From positions 1-52,987 of the forward strand of contig NEUS01000010.1 of assembly GCA_002288455.1 (NCBI GenBank): a stretch of DNA of 52,987 nt. The letters run 5' to 3'. This document shows, one piece after another, positions 50,520 through 52,987 of the stretch (within the stretch, counting starts at the first letter, position 1; the number at the start of each line of letters is the position of its first letter). Under the pieces are notes generated by a model, which had not been told where the DNA came from, ran no database searches, and saw nothing but the letters and a program-made list of their open reading frames with translations. The translations under genes were made by a program, and so were the position numbers. This DNA is from Opitutia bacterium Tous-C1TDCM (GTDB taxonomy: Bacteria > Verrucomicrobiota > Verrucomicrobiia > Opitutales > Opitutaceae).

Positions 50520-52883
50520 TCAGGGTAAAGCATAGATTTCGCCGAGCGCTTCACCGCCTTCCCCCTCGGCCGCGACCAATTGCACGGTGTAAGCTCCGGG
50601 CTGCAGGCTCACGAGGAGAACCGGATCCGAGGCGATCGCCGCCAACGGGAATGCGCCGATTGCGCGAGCCGCCGATTCGACCTCAACCGCGTTGGACCCG
50701 ATCGCCCAAGGAGCACCTTCCGCGATCACCTCTCCAGACGCATTCCTCAGCACGAGCCTAGGACGGGCCAGCGGCTGCTCAACGCCGAACGCAGCAAGCG
50801 AAGGTCCGATTCCTCGGATGAGCAGATTGCGCGGGCTTCCCGGAGAGATAACAAAACCGGCGGTCAAAAGCCGAGATCCGAGGAACATCCTCCCGCGCAC
50901 CGAAAGGTTCGTCAAATCTGCCCTCCGGTAAGCGCCGCCCGTATCGTATATTTCAGCCAAGACCGTACCGGACGCGCCATCTCGCCCCCCAACAACCATC
51001 GTATAGGCCCCTTTCCGGCCCGGTGTTAACAACGCGACATCCGCCGAACCCTCGCGAAAGGGAAAGGCTCCCGCTCGCGCCATTGCGGCCCTGAGCGCAA
51101 CCGGATCACCAGCGTCGGACCAACCTGCGTTATCCGCCAGCGCGTGACCGGCGCTATCGTTGAGAGTCAGGACCGGCTTAGCCAAGGCATCCTCCACGTT
51201 GTGATCCACGAGCGCCGGACCTGCGCCGCGCAGAAGCATGGCAGGGAGATCCGCGCCTCCTTGCACGGCGAAGCCAACGATCAATGCGATACCTCCCGAA
51301 GCCCAACCCCGGGCCGAAAAATTGAGCATGCTTCCCGGAGGAAGGTCGCCGGATTCACTCGCGCTGCTCCACGTCGAAGGTGCCAGCGCCGGACGCAATT
51401 CCGGGTCGCGGGGGAATTTTGCATAGGGTAGCCTCGCCGACAGGTACTCTTGGAAGTCCGCGCGAATCCCCGGCGCCGGCTGGAAACCCTCCGTTCCCGC
51501 CGCGCCGATGAGATCATCCTGATCGATACCATCACCTGAAATGCCGATCGCCCCGACCAGCACGCCATTTCGATAAAGCGGGAATCCACCGGGAAAAACC
51601 GTGATCCCGTTAGGCAAGTTGGGATTCACCGCCCCGGCGCCTGTCAGCACGGGCAAGGCGAAGCGCTCCTGCAGACCGAAGAACGGTCCCGGTGGCTGAT
51701 TCTCCAAGCCCGGCGGATAGTTCTCTTGCGCGAGGAATCCCACCGTGCGCGAGGAATACGCCCTGGCATGGTTAGAGAAAAAAACCGCGGTGCGCGCTTT
51801 CTGGACCGCGACGTCCCACGAAAAAACCGCGGCATCTGGGGTGCGAAACACGCCAAGTACAGCAGGCGGTTGCCCGTCCCGCGCTGGATTGCTGACGACG
51901 GCTATGAATACTTGAGCAGCCTGACCGGCCGGCAGACGAATACCGGCACGGGTCACACGAGCACGGGCAGCCGCATTGGACAAAATCGTGCGCACTTCAT
52001 CCGCCGTTAGGCGTGGCTGTCCGTTGATCAATCCGGCCGCGGGATCGCCGCGGATGGGGGCGCGCAACTGTCCTGCTACCTCGCCCAGCACCGCGCCGGG
52101 CCAGACGATCGGAGGGGGTGGCGCCGGTATCGTGATGTCCGACCTCACCCGGACGAGTGACGCCGGACGCGCCTCCGAAGCCACGTAAGGCAGCCGGATG
52201 CCGTCGATGAAAACGTTACTGCCAAAGATACCGATGTTTGGGGCGAAACCGATCTGCCCAGCCAGGGCCACGGCCTCGTCGGTGTCAGCCCCCTCGATCG
52301 AGTCATCCTCCTGCTCGGTGCCGTCTCCTGTCACGCCGATGCCTGCGAGCAGCTCGCCCTCCTTAAACAGGGGTACTCCACCGGGGGACGCGTAAAGGCG
52401 GGTACCCGGTATCCGGCTGCCATCCAGCTCCCGGAAATGATTGATATCCGAAAAGGCCAGGTTTGAGAAACCGACCCCAATCAACGGTCCCGGTGGACGG
52501 TTCCGCACACGCGGAGGAAAGCGCGGCTGGATGATGAATCCCGCGGTTCTAGAGGAAAAGGCGTGCGCGTTGCTGCTGAGGAACACCGCCGTACCAGCTT
52601 TGGAGACCGCGATCGCACGCTCGCGCGCACTTACATTCATGTCACCGCTGGCGCGCCGTACGAGAATAGCGCGACCATCCCGATCAACTACCGCGATAAC
52701 CGCATCAATCGACAACTCCCTAGCGCGATCGGCTGCCTGCGAGAAACCGGTTTCGAGGTCACTTCGCGTTAAAATCGGGGCCCCAAGGACAACCGCATGG
52801 CAAGACACGCCCAGCAGCGCCAACGCCATGACCCGAATTGATGCAGGAACCGCGATCACATGAATGAGGTGGACCCCGATCAT
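50520..52883 (-). CDS. Secreted double HbpS/GlcG-domain protein with two VGPSL domains
   Basis: Exported protein of 787 residues. It has two GlcG/HbpS-type heme-binding-like domains: the first at about 35-235 (AVVDRDGRAILVRRASG, GGVPLFKEGELLAGIGVTGDG) and the second at about 285-500 (AVLGVFRTPDAAVF, GGFPLYRNGVLVGAIGISGDG). The C-terminus has two copies of the VGPSL domain (LLRGAGPALVD and LLIRGIGPSLAAFGV) and ends EALGEIYALP. HbpS proteins bind heme or its degradation products and sense redox stress. The ATG at 52883 gives a long signal peptide; ATG at 52829 gives a shorter one. It is convergent with the tetraheme gene, 43 bases away. Confidence 0.82.
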   Translation of the reverse strand: MIGVHLIHVIAVPASIRVMALALLGVSCHAVVLGAPILTRSDLETGFSQAADRARELSIDAVIAVVDRDGRAILVRRASGDMNVSARERAIAVSKAGTAVFLSSNAHAFSSRTAGFIIQPRFPPRVRNRPPGPLIGVGFSNLAFSDINHFRELDGSRIPGTRLYASPGGVPLFKEGELLAGIGVTGDGTEQEDDSIEGADTDEAVALAGQIGFAPNIGIFGSNVFIDGIRLPYVASEARPASLVRVRSDITIPAPPPPIVWPGAVLGEVAGQLRAPIRGDPAAGLINGQPRLTADEVRTILSNAAARARVTRAGIRLPAGQAAQVFIAVVSNPARDGQPPAVLGVFRTPDAAVFSWDVAVQKARTAVFFSNHARAYSSRTVGFLAQENYPPGLENQPPGPFFGLQERFALPVLTGAGAVNPNLPNGITVFPGGFPLYRNGVLVGAIGISGDGIDQDDLIGAAGTEGFQPAPGIRADFQEYLSARLPYAKFPRDPELRPALAPSTWSSASESGDLPPGSMLNFSARGWASGGIALIVGFAVQGGADLPAMLLRGAGPALVDHNVEDALAKPVLTLNDSAGHALADNAGWSDAGDPVALRAAMARAGAFPFREGSADVALLTPGRKGAYTMVVGGRDGASGTVLAEIYDTGGAYRRADLTNLSVRGRMFLGSRLLTAGFVISPGSPRNLLIRGIGPSLAAFGVEQPLARPRLVLRNASGEVIAEGAPWAIGSNAVEVESAARAIGAFPLAAIASDPVLLVSLQPGAYTVQLVAAEGEGGEALGEIYALP

Positions 52884-52930
52884 TGTACAGCGGATCGGGT
52901 AAATTAAGTTAAGATAGAGGAGGGGGCGCA

Positions 52931-52955
52931 GGGGGAGGAGCTTTGCTCCTCCCCC
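52931..52955. terminator. Perfect hairpin near window end
   Basis: GGGGGAGGAGC (52931-52941) pairs perfectly with GCTCCTCCCCC (52945-52955) around a TTT loop. It lies upstream of the HbpS-like gene and is not followed by a long T-tract, so it may be a terminator of an unseen upstream gene, a hairpin in a leader, or a palindromic repeat. Confidence 0.45.
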
Positions 52956-52987
52956 GCTCTGACTGGGTTGTTGGGGGATGAGCGCAT

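Noticed and set aside
1..52987. tRNA, rRNA or riboswitch genes
   Set aside because: No cloverleaf, rRNA core or riboswitch consensus was recognised by eye; this is not proof of absence.

Overview
The window looks like a chromosome segment of a high-GC member of the Verrucomicrobiota, most likely an Opitutaceae-like bacterium. The grounds are strong G/C bias at third codon positions, frequent GTG starts with little Shine-Dalgarno signal, a PEP-CTERM protein, several short secreted proteins, and a secreted C-terminal domain (here called the VGPSL domain) recurring in three unrelated proteins. The assignment is inferred from composition and gene families; no rRNA or tRNA gene was seen.

Region 1 (1-19.7 kb) is mostly plus strand. 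It starts with the conserved trio PhoH, 7TM-HD phosphodiesterase and YbeY. It continues with a secreted Ig-like protein, a DUF502 membrane protein, a RecO-like protein, a PD-(D/E)XK nuclease fused to an XPD/DinG-type helicase, a hybrid two-component sensor kinase broken by a one-base frameshift, an OppA-type lipoprotein, a large CAP-domain secreted protein, dihydrofolate reductase, a minus-strand gamma-carbonic anhydrase and a CNT nucleoside transporter.

Region 2 (19.7-37.2 kb) is a mixed housekeeping and accessory zone: a YdbH-YnbE-YdbL-like operon (envelope lipid bridge), glycogen phosphorylase, MutL, an MFS transporter, argininosuccinate lyase, a ferritin-like protein, a DUF3817 protein, a membrane protein, a sulfatase and a damaged-looking PEP-CTERM gene. 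Its intergenic spaces carry many degenerate arrays with an exact 7-base period, a 203-bp element with 19-bp perfect terminal inverted repeats, and a pair of ~112-bp palindromic elements. One heptamer array lies inside the MutL linker.

Region 3 (37.2-53.0 kb) changes base and codon use abruptly (less G/C at third positions) and is devoted to redox chemistry. A tight six-gene minus-strand operon with 4-base overlaps encodes a membrane-anchored FAD/NAD/[2Fe-2S] reductase, a cyclic-nucleotide-binding protein fused to a four-cluster ferredoxin, a cytochrome-b-like membrane protein, a decaheme cytochrome with a Cys-rich cytoplasmic head, an outer-membrane beta-barrel, and a decaheme cytochrome fused to an LVIVD beta-propeller. 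A divergent tetraheme cytochrome c554-like gene and a double HbpS/GlcG heme-binding-domain protein flank it. Together they could carry electrons between cytoplasmic NAD(P)H or ferredoxin and the outside of the cell through about 24 c-type hemes. This is the best candidate for a poorly described system here. The junction near 37.2 kb runs through the end of a host-like gene, so the block looks like an acquired island, although its HbpS protein carries the VGPSL domain found in the host-like genes.
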